Source: Pohlia nutans (taxonomy: Eukaryota; Streptophyta; Bryopsida; Bryales; Mniaceae). From it: a stretch of 64,000 nucleotides of DNA. This document shows, in pieces, positions 22,041 through 33,850 of this stretch; position 1 is the stretch's first letter, and each line of letters begins with the position of its first letter. A program made the position numbers and the translations under genes. Under the pieces are notes generated by a model. That model was not told where the DNA came from. It did not search any database and was given only the letters and a program-made list of their open reading frames with translations. Where the stretch lies: contig CM040107.1 in NCBI GenBank assembly GCA_022496805.1, positions 14,061,501-14,125,500 of the forward strand, read 5' to 3'.

Positions 22041-22557
22041 AAAAAAATTTGCTTGGAGGAGGAGTCCTTCCTTCATTACGTCTTCTGATCAGCTACTTTG
22101 ACTAGGTAAACCTCTAAATGCCTACACTGCTGTCCCAGTTTCTTTTTTAAAATAATAACACGATAAAAAATAAATTGCATTTGTTGGAGTCCTTCAAATT
22201 AAAAAAATGTCATGCAAATTCTCTATTATTATGAGTTTTGCAAAAAGTATAAATAGAGAAGTGAAAGAAAACCGAGTGTGGCAAAAGTATTCTACATGGA
22301 AGTCAACAAGAATGGAAATGTGAATAGAGTTATATATATTCATATAGTAGCCAAATGGCTAAAAACAGTCATGCAATATCAATATTCATCGAACGAGTAC
22401 GTCTACGCTGACTGCCATGAGTGATTGTACCGCCTGCCTCAACCTCTGAATCTATCGCAAGCTTTTTTTCAACGTTGTCTTGAGATGGTTCCCAATTGTC
22501 ATCCTCGTCGGCCTTTCGTTTCCCCTTGCGAGAACGATCCATATCCACCTCTTTTGC
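22041..22557. other. Spacer 3' of the RING relic, with a possible element end
   Basis: AT-rich spacer. At 22,107-22,140 the sequence TAAACCTCTAAATGCC followed by TGTCCCAGTTT resembles the long-TIR terminus. It shares the CTAAATGCC variant with the complement of 31,226-31,242, which suggests these two are a pair. No gene seen. Confidence 0.4.
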
Positions 22558-25500
22558 CTAAAAAACCTTCATATACTTCTCCACACGACCGACAACAAGA
22601 GTTACAGTCTGCTCAGTTTCTCCAAATGTCGTTGACCAGTTCGATGTCAACATATGACGTCGCCACATTTCGATGACGTCATTGATCCTCCTATCAAATG
22701 CACCTGCAACATCCGCATAGGAATTCTCCTCATCAATGAACATGTCCCCGGTCGTTGTGGCACGAAGCCTAGCCGCCTCCTCCAACTTTGAAAGGACCAG
22801 AGCTCTGCCAATCAACGTACGGTCATACGTTCCGTGTTGTTCTCCTAAGACGGGACCCGATGCCTCGTACCACGTGTTATCATCTCTCTTTTTTACTTCA
22901 TTCTTTGGGAATCGGAAGAACTTTTTGTGATGTACGCTCCAATGTCCCCCAAAGTTGCGGCAAAACACCTCCCGGTCCACCTCGTTCACAATTGCACGTG
23001 CTCGCACTTCGATCTCGTAATCTCGGGTCATCCAGAAAAGTTCGTCCTTGTCCATAAAATCTTCTACCTCAGACCCTTCTGCGTGCAAATGGTACAAGTC
23101 ATGGCAGTCCAAGTTAACATCCCATACCAATGGTTGACCCCAGTTTTTGTAATTTAGAAACTTCTTCGGTTTTTGGTCCAGAGGAAGGTTCCACTGGTTG
23201 TATTCATGACCACATGGCATAAAGGCGCGAAGGCCCATCATTTCGCAGAATCTGACATATATAGGAGCATTGCACAGGGGACACCAAGAGCGTCGTAAGC
23301 AATGTTCCGCAACTCACTTAATATGAAAGGTATGCTGACATTGTCCCAGTTGGATCGCTCCTTCTGGACCAAACCCATATTGACACAAGTAACATGTCTC
23401 TTTCAGAAAGTCGGGAGCAGGATTACATGTATGAACCACCATCTTCTCCTTCTCCAACAAATGCGAGGAAAACACGTTATATGGCATCCACCCTTCTTCG
23501 ATCGCCGAAGCCCAATCCATGTTGTTTGTTTCCAGAGAACCACAAATCCCATGTGCCCGTGTCATCATCACGTCAACATCACCCCACATGGTAAACGTAG
23601 TCATTGTACGCGCTCCAGGCAGCACGGCTTGTCGATCAAATAATTCTTGCACCCTCCTCAAACTTCCTAGCATACAAGAGAGATTCCCACTTTTTTCTCC
23701 TCGTACTGGAACATCAAATACAACTCACGCGCGACCAATTCATCCACATCCTTTAATTGGTGGACAAAACTCAACCAAGGTAGGCTTTGCTCACGAGGTG
23801 GTATGGGCATCTCCTTGTCACTTTTCCAGAAAAGTAATTGACACCTCGCTATATCCCTGTCAATCTCTGCTTGATGCAATTGTTGTCTCAACGTCTCGAT
23901 CTCACGGTTACTGGCTTCACCGGCTTCGGTTGGTGGCCTTCTCCAAGGTTCTTCCTGCATCCTATCAACCGCCACGAATACCTCCGCTACACGTGGCCGC
24001 TCTAGCGAATTCGAAGGATCCTGTTCATTGTGGAGGTCACCGTCGGAGGTTTGGGCATCCAAAGGAAGGGGCAACTGCTCCGATGGAGGTACAGTATCTT
24101 TAATCACTATTTCGTCTGGAGTTTGGGCATCCAAAGGAAAGGGCAACTGGTGCGATGGAGCGAGAGTATCTTCAACCACTGTCTCGTCCGAAGTATGGGC
24201 ATCAAATGGAAGAGATAATTGGTCTGATGGAGAAAGAGTTTCTTCAAGTACTACTCCGTCCAAAACCTGCGCATCCAATGGAAGAGACAACTGGTCCGAT
24301 GGGGCAAGAGTTTCTTCAAGTACTGCTGCGTTCGAAGTGTTGGCATTCAACGGAATAGCGAGCTGCTCCGAAAGGACGAGAGATTCTTGAGGTAATGCTT
24401 CTTTCTTTGTAGTTTCTTCTCGCAGCTTCTCTACTTCTTCTATCAACTGCCAATTCATCATCTGGAGATGCATGGTCTTCAAATGGTTCTTTATGATGGT
24501 CGACTGCAGTTGCTTTATGGTCTCTCTCGCCAACCGCTCAAATCCCCTTGCACATTCCGTTGTTTCTTTTAGTCTCTTCGTGAGCTCATCAACACGCATC
24601 GCCTTTTTGATGACTGGCCCCCAACGGCCCAATTTTTTCTCAACTGATTGGACATCTCTAGCGAGCTGTGGTGCGATTGTACGAAGGAAAGTTGTTACGT
24701 CCATGGCTTTTACCAAGTTCACGTACACGTTCTTCGAAAGAAGTTTCAATGAACCTAGATCACTTTCCAAGTCGGGGAACTTGTCGGACAGTTCCCACTG
24801 CTCTGCTTCTGTAATTTCACCCACCTTGGGAACTTTCTCCGCCAACTGCCCGTACAAAATCATTAGATCCTCAATAGGCATTCTCTTTGCTTCACAAGTC
24901 CCGCAATTTCTCCAACGTCCATTTGGATCCCAAATTAGTGTATCCGTGTCATCCGGACATGCGCGTTTCTCGCTCGGATTGCTTGGACCGCCCTTTCCCA
25001 CCTCAACCGCCCAGTCCGTTCCAAAGTTATACTTTTCTTGGCGGTCCTCCGTGGTAATTGTATCGGACCTCAACTTCTGTTTCCCCTTTGATTCCGTAGT
25101 TGCCTGAATTAGCGTTGATGGGTTATGCGGCAACAGTTCCTCGCCCTTATTGCACGGTACCGATCGAGACAGAGAAGTTGCAATATCTTCGACTTTGTCT
25201 TTTAAGTCCCATTCAACTTTGACTTCTATTTCCTCCCATTCAGCATTGACTTCGGTTTCCACACTTGCATCCAAATTGTCCAAAGCGGCCATAGGCAGTA
25301 CTGGTAATTTAGCGGTCTTTGGTTTGACCTCCACTCGAGTGACTCGACCTGAGCTGCTTGTAGTCGATGTGCCCGGTTTCTTTAAAGAGACCAACATCAC
25401 TTTTGTACTTGTAGATGCTGGATCATACAAAGTAGGAATATCTCACTGCCCGTCTGTCAACTGAGTTGGAATCAATTTAGTTGCAGGGTATGTACTCCAA

Positions 25501-25900
25501 TCCACCTTGCCCTCCAACTTTAACAGACCATTGCCAGTATATTGTAGTTGAATGTTCCCTTTGACTTCGAACGAGCTCCAAACAATGCCCTCCATACCTC
25601 TTCCGCTCGGTGAAGGAAACGATCATCTTTGCACAAGTTTGGTTTGGCAGTAAAGGTTTTTGCCATCAATGGTGATTGTTCCCTCGGCCACAGTTTACCA
25701 ATGTGGGACAGTTTGATATATACTCTGCAATGCGCGGCAGACCAATATTCTTCCTTAAGTTCTTCCCATCCTGGTGCGGCTAGAATAGTTGGGTTGTCCA
25801 ATACGGCGTAATCGATCGCATGCGGGGTCTCCTTGGGCTTGATCCTCCTAGGCCCAGCATTAGCATTCGGAACGTGACCCTCACGTTGGTCATTGGCCAT
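22558..25900 (-). pseudogene. RING-type protein with coiled coil and repeats; two stops and two frameshifts
   Basis: Pieces in consistent order form one gene of about 1,110 codons from the ATG at 25,900 to 22,558. Residues ~35-125 hold the domain shared with the UIM relic (YIKLSHIGKLWPREQ near 25,700; KVDWST near 25,490). A frameshift lies near 25,530 and a TGA at 25,443-25,445. Then follow an acidic/Ser region, a segment with CxxC-like cysteines near 24,890, a long coiled coil (24,400-24,750) and about five repeats of ~32 residues with PSDQLSLPLDA near 24,040-24,370. An A-run frameshift lies near 23,697. A RING-like set follows: CYLC near 23,385, CQHTFH near 23,325 and CPLC near 23,275, i.e. 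CxxC, CxHxxH, CxxC. It is interrupted by TGA at 23,314-23,316 (CGA ancestor). A C-terminal region of ~230 residues is unrecognised. RING domains recruit E2 enzymes, so a ubiquitin-ligase role is inferred. The gene is divergent to the hAT gene across cluster 6. Confidence 0.6.
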
Positions 25901-25904
25901 TGCT

Positions 25905-26135
25905 TTGTGATGTGTGAATGAACCGTGTGCAATTACCGAGACGAAATGCCGCGACGAGGTGAATCGATCGTGTACCCTAAACCGTGAGGTAATCCCGCGA
26001 TAATGTGAATCAACCGTTTGCGTAAAAATCCCGCGAAAATGTGTAAGAACCATTTGTGTAAGAAAACTGCAATAATGTGAATGACCCGTCTGTGTGAAAA
26101 TACCGCGAAGATATGAATAAAGTGTGTAAGATGCA
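25905..26135. repeat. Degenerate ~46-bp tandem repeat upstream of the RING relic
   Basis: Four or five imperfect units containing AATGTGAATCAACC and CCCGCGA(A/T)AATGTG words occupy the presumed 5' leader of the minus-strand RING relic. The Met-containing ORFs extending the gene upstream through this stretch are repeat translations, so the ATG at 25,900 is preferred. Confidence 0.6.
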
Positions 26136-26269
26136 TATTGTGACCAACCGGTGATGGGTCACAATAAGCATATGACCTCTCACCCCTGTAGTAAATAAGG
26201 CCAGGAAGTCCACAAAGGGAATTGCCAGCAACTTGATCTAGGAGTGAGAAGTGAGAGGAAATGGGGCCG

Positions 26270-26672
26270 GAAGGGCCTTCTATACTGCCGTCCGCGTCCC
26301 CCTGCCCAAACCAGCCCGTCCGCCCGTCCGAACTGGGCCTGCCGTCCGATCTGTCGTCCGGAGCGTGCTGCCCATTCGATCATCGTCGTCCGATGGAGCA
26401 GCGGCGGCCGACCCTAAACCCTTAACCGAAACCCTAAGGCGTCCACTGTTTTGGTGCGTCCGATGCATCGCATCCGATTCTGCCGTCCGATTCTGCCGTT
26501 CGATCTAGTCCGCCCGATGGACCTCGTCCGATTCAGACCGTGCGATCCAGCGCATCCGGTCGAGCCCATCTGATGCACCCTGGCCAATCCGGACCGTCCC
26601 TCCAGTGCGTCCGATCCAGCCCAAACCGATCGGACGGCAAATCGGACGGCACAGCGGACGGCTTAACGGACC
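26270..26672. repeat. TCGGACGGC motif cluster 6 with an orientation switch
   Basis: From 26,280 to 26,550 the motif is in reverse orientation (GCCGTCCGA); from 26,628 to 26,672 it is forward (ATCGGACGGC). The switch lies between the divergent RING (minus) and hAT (plus) genes, so on each side the motif reads forward on the coding strand. This makes the cluster a candidate bidirectional control region. Confidence 0.8.
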
Positions 26673-26989
26673 AGCGCAGTCCGCTTGTGAGGGGCCAGGC
26701 TGTCCAACGGCTAGTTCGGCATATGGTACTATAAAGCATGAAGGTTTTGTTTTGGTGAGTTCATTCAAACTCACCAGTTGTCAAGGGATGTGGGCAACCT
26801 TTTGGTATCCCTTGCTTGACCATTACCGAGTTTGAATGCGCGGTTGTCAAAATCCGTTCGGAATTTGACAACTACTGTATTTTACATACATGATACATTT
26901 TTTCGTCGCGCAATCAAAAGGTACTGCACGCCGTCACTTAAAACTATTGGGTAGCAGAACCTAAACCCGCTTGAACCTTTCAAGATGCC

Positions 26990-29900
26990 AAGCGATTGGA
27001 AGATTGGTATGTGGATATAGCCCCCGGAAAAGTGAAGTGCTTACTATGTGCAGCACTTTTTTCATGGAAGGCGGCGAGGATGTTGAGTCACCTTGGATAC
27101 CGGAACGCATCAGGAAACCGTGACACTGACGTCGGTATATGCAAGAGACTCACACTGCAGATTAAAGGGCTCTTTCTTAATTGCAAAGGAGATCCTCCTA
27201 AGCGTCCAAATCTAGATCTATCCGATGAATGTCGCACTCCGAGAGCGGGAAATATGGACATGATGGAGCTTTGCATACCGCAATCGCTGGATCGAGAGTC
27301 ACGTGATGGACCACAAGAGATTCCAAATCAGAGGTCAGGTTCTAATACAAACGAAACTACCGCGAGCAGACCACCATCCACGGAACGTGACAGTGCAGCT
27401 GGCAGGGCCGCCTGTTCATTGCGACAAGCAGGAACACCAAAGGGTTTTCAGGAAGAGAAACGAAAGGAGTTAGACAAGATATGGGCAAGGTTCTTTTACG
27501 AGGCGAATATCCCTTTTGCGATAGCACGGAATTCAACTTTCAAAGAGGCCGTACGGAAGACTTCTGCTTTTCGGGGACCATACACACCACCCTCTTACAA
27601 TGACTTACGGAAGAAACTCTTGATGCAGGCCAAGAATGAGCTAGGGGTGGTATTGGAAGGTAAAATGGCAGATAGCGTTCGCAAGTTTGGAGCCACGTTG
27701 ACATTTGATGGATGGAGCTCGTGCACAAACCAACCATTATTCAATTGCATGATAGTGTCTGCGGTAGGAGAACACTTTCTTGGATCGGTAGACACTTCGG
27801 GACATTTGAAGACAGCAACATACCAAGCGACCATCATAGAGAAGTTCATTGAAGGCATTGGATCGCAGAACGTGGTGCAAATTGCAACGGACAACGCATC
27901 TGTCACGAAGGCAGCAGCGGATCTCGTGACGAACAAATATAACCACATATACTTCCAAGGATGTGCTGTTCACGCAATGAACCTGTTATAGGGGGACATC
28001 GCGAAGGCAAACTAGATAACTCAGGTGTTGAAGAAAGCCCGAACGATCGTGACGTTTATAAAGAAGAGACACATGCCTCTTGCAGTATTTCGAAAGCACG
28101 AGAAGAAGTTCAGCCTTGTATTGGCAGGGAAAACTAGATTTGGATCAAATTTCATGATGGTGGATCGATTACTCGAGGTCAGACAGGCCTTAGAGCAGTC
28201 AGTTGTGGACGAACAGTGGACGTCCTATGTCGTCACACTCCAAGACAAGCGGTGGGGGGGATCAAAGCGCGCAGTATCTCTCGAGATGTGAGAAGGTATA
28301 TACTGGATGATCACTTTGCGCAAAGATGCACTAACTTTCAGGAGGTGGTTGCACCGTTGATGTATGCACTAAGGGATTTTGACAGTGGGGAACCTGGTAT
28401 GGGCAAAATTCGACACATCTTTCACAATGTGGAGAAACACATTGAAAGGGTGAAGGATGAGTTCTTTCCATTGGACGGTGGAGAAAGCATTGATGTGGAG
28501 AAGCACTTCCGCAACTGATGGGCATTGGTCTGAACGGATTTACACGATGCGGGTGCACTTTTCAATCCGTATTTGCTACACGATAAGGAACTCGCAGACG
28601 ATTTAGATGCCATCACAGCATGCAAGCGTGTGTTTGGGAAATTATGTTCTCTAGAAACATATCCGGATGTGGTGCTAGAGTTTTTGGCATTCCGTCACAA
28701 AGAACCGCCATTCCACAATTTGTTGGATCCGAAACAACAGAAGTGTTCGCCTCATGCATGGTGGGATTTTGAAGGGGCATGCGGAAAGCTCATTGCGCCA
28801 ATAGCACGGAGAATCCTAGCCCAAACCGTGTCATCTCATCATGCGAACGCAATTGGAGTAGTTATTCTTTCGTGCACAACAGGTCTCGGAATCGCCTCCT
28901 ACAAAAGAGGGCTGAAGATTTATTGTACGTGTACACAAATTCAAAGCTCCTTGCAAAGGCTAAGAGAAACGATGAGAAGAAGTGGTACAACGAAAATGTA
29001 TCATCAGAGGATTCGGATTCCGCTTCAGAAGAATCGGATGGAGATGATGAAGGCGATTGGGTGGATAATCATGCATCAGACGATGATCGCTGGGCTGATG
29101 TGCCTCTTGACGATTGGAGTGATCAACTCTCTCCACAAAGGCCTGATTCCTCTCCAGCAAGATCTGGTCGATCAAGCCACGATGTATACGAGTTTGCTGA
29201 GGATGGAGAGGAGGGCAATCACGTGCAAGCATCAAATGCCGACGATACCGGTGTGAATGTCAGAGAAGAGGACAATTCAATTCCGGCGTTGGGTGAAGAA
29301 GAGGGGGACAAACGTGGTGAAGATGGTAGTACAAGGATTGACACCGTGCATGAGGGTGTTTCAAAGGACCCCAAAGATTCTGAGTTGGAGCTTTCTCCTA
29401 GGCAAAAGGCCACAATGGTGAACAATGGCCACTCCAAATGGAAAGGCATAGAGGAAGATTTTGGTCCAATCAGTAAGAGTCCGTTGAAGTTTAGAGAGAG
29501 AGGTTCTCCTCGTGGACCCCGTCTTGAGGACCAAATGCAGAGGACCGCCCTTGCATCTAGAGCCTTACTTGATAATTCTAAAACACCAACACCCCGAGTT
29601 CCACTTGCATCTTCAACGGGATTGGTATCCCTTTCCAAAGTGGTGAATAAACATGTGAGAGAATCGGATGCAGATTTGGAAAGCGACGGAAATTTGCCTT
29701 TATCAGTAGCTATAATAAAGAAGCCATCAGGTGTGCCCCCAAGGCACAATCAACGCCCAATGCAGAAGATAACGGTGAAGGAGACACTTGTGGGCCCAAA
29801 ACATATATCATCGAGTGGAGAGAAATATGGCGCAATAGGAAACGGCAACGCTAAACGAAAAAGTCTCATGCAACCATTTGCTGCTTCTCTGCCAAAGCCA

Positions 29901-30080
29901 GGACAAGTTAAAACACCCCTTGACGCAAGTGTATCCACATGGAAAATGAAGAGTATCCAACCAGTAAAGAAGGAGAGAAAGGAAAACGAGTATTACTCTC
30001 ACAGTGACGACGAGTCATATGATCCAGAGGACAGTAGCGGAGCAGAGGTGAAAGGAGATTCTGATTACAAGGCAGATTGA
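26990..30080 (+). pseudogene. hAT-family transposase (BED, DUF659, dimerisation domain) with acidic tail
   Basis: Coding begins near 26,990. The first ATG (26,985) is out of frame, so the true start is either in an upstream exon after an AG at 26,983 or lost. A BED-type zinc finger has Cys at 27,038 and 27,047, His near 27,090 and Cys near 27,137. The DUF659 core shows TFDGWSS near 27,705 and ATDNAS near 27,885, giving two of the catalytic acidic residues, then CAVHAMNLL at 27,963-27,988. Breaks: TAG 27,989, TAG 28,013, frameshift in a G run near 28,255, TGA 28,516, TGA 28,531, and a frameshift just before the hAT dimerisation signature SCERNWS (28,839-28,859). After that come about 400 codons of acidic, Ser/Asp-rich then Lys/Pro-rich, probably disordered sequence ending at 30,080. 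That is far longer than the usual hAT C-terminus, and this tail is intact. Host plant hAT transposases normally end soon after the dimerisation domain. Confidence 0.85.
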
Positions 30081-30474
30081 AAACTCAATAGCATTTATGT
30101 ATTTTCGTAGAGTTTTTTTTATAAGATATTCTAGTATTCAGTAATTGTAGTTGTTTGGACAGGAGATAGATTTTATAAGTATATATTTCTGTAGTGATAT
30201 GTATGACGTACATGAATAGATGGCAATATTTTGGTGACGTTCCCTTTATTGAATGTTTGTTTATTTGCGAAATATAATATATGACACTATCTTTATGTTT
30301 TATGTTGTTGGAACGAGAGTGGCTAAAACCCTAAACAAGGTCGCTATATTTTTATTACAATGAGACTCCAGTGACTTAATGAGATTTTAATTTATATTTT
30401 CCACCATTACAATCACCCTAGAAGGGCTTGAAGTGTTCAGGGTTTAGTCCTTGAGAACCCCTAAACCGGCCTGG
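30081..30474. other. 3' flank of hAT gene
   Basis: AT-rich 3' untranslated or intergenic sequence. AACCCCTAAACC near 30,456 resembles the CCCCTA terminus but lacks supporting flanks. Confidence 0.4.
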
Positions 30475-30740
30475 CCGTCCTCTAGTTGTCCGCGTGCCGT
30501 CCGCCCGCCAGGTCGTCCGTCCCGCCGTCCGCCAGGCCGTCCGCTCTGCCGTCCGCCATCAAACTCCGTCCGTCGAGCCGTCCGGACGGACGGGCGCCAG
30601 GCCGTCCGCTAAGCCGTCCGCAGGGTAAAAACGGCAGCGGATAAAGTAAATCACAATTTACCCAGCGGACGCTAGCGTCTGGCCGCTTAGACGCGAGGTC
30701 CGGACGTCCTGATGCTAAACCGGACGCGATTTGCTCCAAA
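30475..30740. repeat. TCGGACGGC motif cluster 7 (reverse orientation)
   Basis: Predominantly GCCGTCCG words, the reverse of cluster 5 and of the hAT-proximal half of cluster 6. Around the hAT gene the motif therefore points inward from both sides, as subterminal inverted motifs do in hAT and CACTA elements. The minus-strand ORF here is a repeat artefact. Confidence 0.8.
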
Positions 30741-30849
30741 GACGTCCAAAGTGAGAACCCTGGTGTGATCTGATCGAAAAGGAAACAATAATTTTTGAAA
30801 ATATTATACCTCATTTTGTGTTCCAATGTTTCACCCATAATTATGAAGT

Positions 30850-31242
30850 TTTTATAGACTCTAAAATTGTTCTTGAATGAAAGAATAAACTCATAAAATC
30901 AAGCATCTAAAAAAATTTCAAAAATTAAAACACCTTCTAACAGTACTACATTATAAGCTATGACAACAGATTTCATCTAGTTCTTATATAATTATATCTT
31001 AATATTCGTAATCGAATTACTGAATGGTTTTTTATTATATGTTTCTAATTTTTTAGAAAAATTATTAGTGATAGCAATCATAGATTAAATCATATGAATA
31101 GAATCCAAAATTCAAAACAGGGTTGTATATTAACTTTTATTTATACATCAAGTTCCGAATATTCATTTTAGTTGCATTTTATAATACATCGTTAGAGAAC
31201 TACCCAAACCGGACATAGGTGAGGGCATTTAGGGGCTACAGA
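30850..31242 (-). mobile_element. Decayed third copy of the long TIR
   Basis: Same orientation as 21,440-21,796. Shared landmarks are AGTGATAGCAAT, AACTTTTATTTATACATC, GCATTTTATAATACATC and GGACATAGGTGAGGGC, ending ATTTAGGGGCTA. The terminal TTAA has mutated. It may close an element whose left end is near 22,107. Confidence 0.65.
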
Positions 31243-33560
31243 ATTTGGAATTAAGATTGAACTCAAGATTGGTCCAAAAGATACCTTCTATTCTAAAAAC
31301 TCAATACAATAGCAATGATCATAATAGATTGTACTTCTTCACATTTTGTAAATAGAATGTTTTAAAGCACTATGACCATATTTTGATATTCAAGTTTGTG
31401 TATTTGAGAAAACCCTAGTATGACCCTAATAAAAGAAACAAAGTATTTCCAAACAGCAGTAGAACGTGCGTTCTTGTCTTCTTATGAATTATAACTATTA
31501 AAAAAAGCTCAGAAAAGTAAATAAATCCCGATAAGGTGTATGAATATATGTATATATGTATATATATATTCATACACCTATTTTTCTACATATATGTATA
31601 TATTGGATTATATATAGTACGCGGAAGTCTGGGTCAACACTTTCATGTCGAATAATTAATAAAAGTTAAAACATTGAAGGTCGGCACTTTCAAAAGTAAG
31701 TATTAAGAAATTGGCTATTGACAAATATCAATAATTATTTTCTGCCCGCTAGTAAACGTTTGATAATTATATTTTTTTCTCTACCATTTTTGCTGAGTGT
31801 CATGTTTTCATCCAGTTTATAGTGTTTGTTTTTGACGACTTTTTGTTGACTTCATTTTTGATGATATCGAAAAAATTCTTCCTAATAATTTTTTTAATTT
31901 TATAGGCAAATTATTTTCTGCCAACCGTGCATTTAAACGTACAATATATATACATATACATATATTAATATAATAAATATATATGTGTATTTATGTATAT
32001 AAAAGTATATATGTATATAAATGTATATATATGCGGATATACTTGTATATATACATATATATATATATACATGTTCGTATACAAGTTTTTGCTGAGTGGC
32101 CGTAACCCTGGTCGTAGTCCTGACCGTTGCCCGCTGCCTAGTGTGGTCGACTTAATATTTTATTTTTATTTTTTTGGCATTTTTATAGGGTATTATGTTC
32201 TACCAACCCTACTTTGCACGTATATATATATACAAGTTTTCGATGCTCGAAGCCCTTGTTGCCCGCTGCCCCACTTTGCCCACTGCCTGATGTACAGTTT
32301 TGTGGCCTGCTGCCCGAGGAATTCGTCACTCTCAAGACTAGGGTCTTAATCTTGGTTGGGTTTCTGCCCGTCGGCCTCATTTTCTGTCTCTAGCCTTGAT
32401 TTTATTGTGATTGGTAGAGAATTTAATTGGCTTTCTAAGGTGACTTGCATAAATATCATCCCAGGTTGTATGAGAAAGTTACAGGGCATGGAATCTGTTT
32501 GTATGGTGAGTTGTATAAAGATCATCTGAGGTTGTATGAGACAATTATAGGTCTAGGAATGTGTTCGCAATCCAGTTTTTAAAGGCTAGAACGTTCAAGA
32601 AATACTGTAGACATTAGAATAAATATTTCACAAAAATTATGTGAACAATACGAGACTCAACAATTATATATACCTATTGTATATGATTGTATATATATAT
32701 GTATATTAACATAAATAACTTTATTATATATTTTGTCAAAATCAACAAAAATAAATTCAATAAAAATCTAAACAAAAATAATACAAATTCAAAACCCAAC
32801 AGTCAACAGTATTGGATGAAAACATAACACTCACTATAAAAATAAAAACAATAACGTTCAGCAAACTGAAAAAATAAAGTGTTAGCTATTAACCCCTAAA
32901 AGAGATTGCCCTATTTATACAAGCAGTTTATAAACAAGAAAAAAAATACATTGCGTAACTACGGTCCACCAGTATGTCGTAGAAGGCCAATTTTTTTCTA
33001 GACATATATGACCCACAAAAGAGTGCGTTGCAAAATTTCCATAATTTTCCAAAGGTGGCAATGCTTTAAATAGTTTCTTATATAAATAAGGAATACAAAA
33101 GCCGTAGACCACATTGTCGTTCCTGCCCGCATATATATACATGTTATATATATTTATACATATACATATACATATATATATATATATGTATATGTACATG
33201 TACATATATATACATATATATATACATTTATACTCCCTGCCCGCTGCCCCTCGGGGAGGTCTCGCTTGCAGCGGGTTTAGGGTTTCAGTCCCTCAATTTT
33301 TGCGCTCCAGTTTGCTATGGTTGCTAGTAAACGTTTTATATTAATTTTTTGTCTTCAATTTCTGCCGAGTGTCATGTTTTCATCTAGTTTAGTGTGTTTG
33401 TTATTCAGTTTTTGAGAGGCGAACCTTATTTTTTCAATAAAATTAAATATTCGTTTGCTAAATGGCGAACCTACTATAGTGTACAGTATTGGAATTCCAT
33501 CAAGTAGAAACCTTTTTTTTCACAACATATGTAAAATATATGCCAACGTGTCTACAATTC
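31243..33560. repeat. AT-rich zone with TATA microsatellites and CTGCCCGCTGCC words
   Basis: No gene seen. ATATGTATAT microsatellites occupy about 31,545-31,605, 31,940-32,075, 32,660-32,710 and 33,130-33,230. The word GCCCGCTGCC recurs near 32,130, 32,262 and 33,240. A segment containing CTAGTAAACGTTT and GAGTGTCATGTTTTCATC occurs at 31,748-31,845 and again at 33,320-33,400, so part of the zone is duplicated. A TTAACCCCTAAAAG end-like sequence lies at 32,889. Confidence 0.6.
31534..31579. repeat. 16-bp perfect inverted repeat, TA-rich hairpin
   Basis: AGGTGTATGAATATAT at 31,534-31,549 is the exact complement of 31,564-31,579, with a TA-rich loop. Confidence 0.8.
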
Positions 33561-33579
33561 CATGTACCCTATGCCCGTA

Positions 33580-33850
33580 CAATACAGTACCTGTGCCCGT
33601 GCTATGAACCCGTGCCCGCGCCTGTTATCGTGCCTGTGCCGTTCCCATACCCGTTCCCGTGCCAAACCCTGTGCCCGGCCGTGTGTTCGTGCCGTGTGCC
33701 CGTGCCCTTGCCCTGTGCTCGTGCCTTGTGCCCGTGCCAAACCCTGTGGCCGTGCACGTTCCTGTGCTTGTTCCCGTCCCCTACCCTGTGCCCATGCCCG
33801 TTCCCGTGCTCGTTCTCGTGCCGAACCCTGTGCCCGTGCTTTGTCTCTCC
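33580..33850. repeat. GTGCCC minisatellite
   Basis: Imperfect GTGCCC, GTGCC and GTTCCC units repeated about 40 times. All six frames translate to simple Val/Pro, Ala/Arg or Gly/His repeats, so ORFs crossing it are not genes. Confidence 0.9.

Noticed and set aside
22098..22140. A confident piggyBac-type end at 22,107
   Set aside because: TTAA is not intact and the following 300 bp do not match the long TIR; only the first ~30 bp are similar, so it is kept as a possibility and not called as a feature.
9355..30740. GC-rich TCGGACGGC islands as bacterial DNA or CpG-island promoters of host genes
   Set aside because: They are built from one repeated word, recur seven times around element genes, and show no bacterial-type coding.
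33270..33300. GGTTTAGGGTTT-type words as interstitial telomere repeats
   Set aside because: Only one or two units at each place; no tandem array.
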